A DNA stretch of 31,261 nt, taken from Anaerolineaceae bacterium UBA700. GTDB lineage: Bacteria > Chloroflexota > Anaerolineae > Anaerolineales > Anaerolineaceae. Below the pieces are notes generated by a model, which saw only the letters and a program-made list of their open reading frames with translations, ran no database searches and was not told the origin of the DNA. The stretch is taken from positions 1-31,261 of the forward strand of contig DBMK01000261.1 of NCBI GenBank assembly GCA_002298885.1, in the 5' to 3' direction. Every line of letters starts with the position of its first letter. Position 1 is the stretch's first letter. This document shows positions 31,260 to 31,261 of this stretch, in pieces. The position numbers and the translations under genes are program-made.

Positions 31260-31261
31260 AT

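Overview
The window reads as chromosome of a Gram-positive-like or monoderm-type environmental bacterium, most probably a Chloroflexota (Anaerolineae-like) member. This placement is inferred from gene content and style, not from a marker gene. The signs are lipoproteins with Thr/Pro-rich linkers and NBR1-type Ig domains, a TPR/BTAD regulator, an Rrf2 regulator beside a lipoprotein cytochrome c, a MoeA fused to a substrate-binding-like domain, and several promoters whose -10 box lies only 6-10 nt before the start codon. Base composition is moderately GC-rich with AT-rich intergenic regions. There are no phage, IS or CRISPR signatures.

Layout. 1-2139 (minus): polar amino-acid ABC importer (binding lipoprotein, permease, ATPase cut by the window edge), with a hairpin between the first two genes. 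2406-3365: monofunctional proline dehydrogenase. 3493-8130: apparent operon of a divergent UbiA-like membrane protein, two tandem moeA genes (the second fused to a PBP-like domain) and a Bcp/PrxQ peroxiredoxin. 8151-13027: redox and respiration block (Rrf2 regulator, lipoprotein cytochrome c, GAF histidine kinase with its NarL-type regulator, a degenerate receiver protein overlapping a SURF1 gene). 13103-14086 (minus): rsfS and thpR. 14179-15345: membrane glycosyltransferase-like protein. 15403-15577: a structured non-coding RNA that resembles 6S RNA.

15576-22082 (minus) is a compact histidine operon, hisD-hisC-[DJ-1/PfpI::hisB]-hisH-hisA-hisF-hisI-hisE, with overlapping or nearly touching cistrons. 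It lacks hisG, hisZ and a histidinol-phosphatase gene. Upstream lies a strong promoter (TTGACA-17-TATATT), a 17-codon ORF containing two consecutive His codons, and a GC hairpin with seven U's just before hisD. This looks like a leader-peptide transcription attenuator. The operon also carries an unusual fusion of a complete DJ-1/PfpI domain to HisB.

22202-31206: small hypothetical proteins, a DUF1801 protein, a large TPR-wHTH-BTAD regulator, MobA (the third molybdenum-cofactor gene here), a repeat-rich intergenic island, an NBR1-like Ig lipoprotein, a bifunctional phosphoglucose/phosphomannose isomerase, an AI-2E-type permease and a secreted HExxH metallopeptidase. Convergent ends are closed by long symmetric hairpins that could terminate in both directions.

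No gap over 300 bases lacks a gene or RNA. The larger gaps (2140-2405, 8619-8893, 21912-22201, 26045-26276) hold promoters, inverted repeats, the his leader and repeats. I saw no tRNA or rRNA genes.
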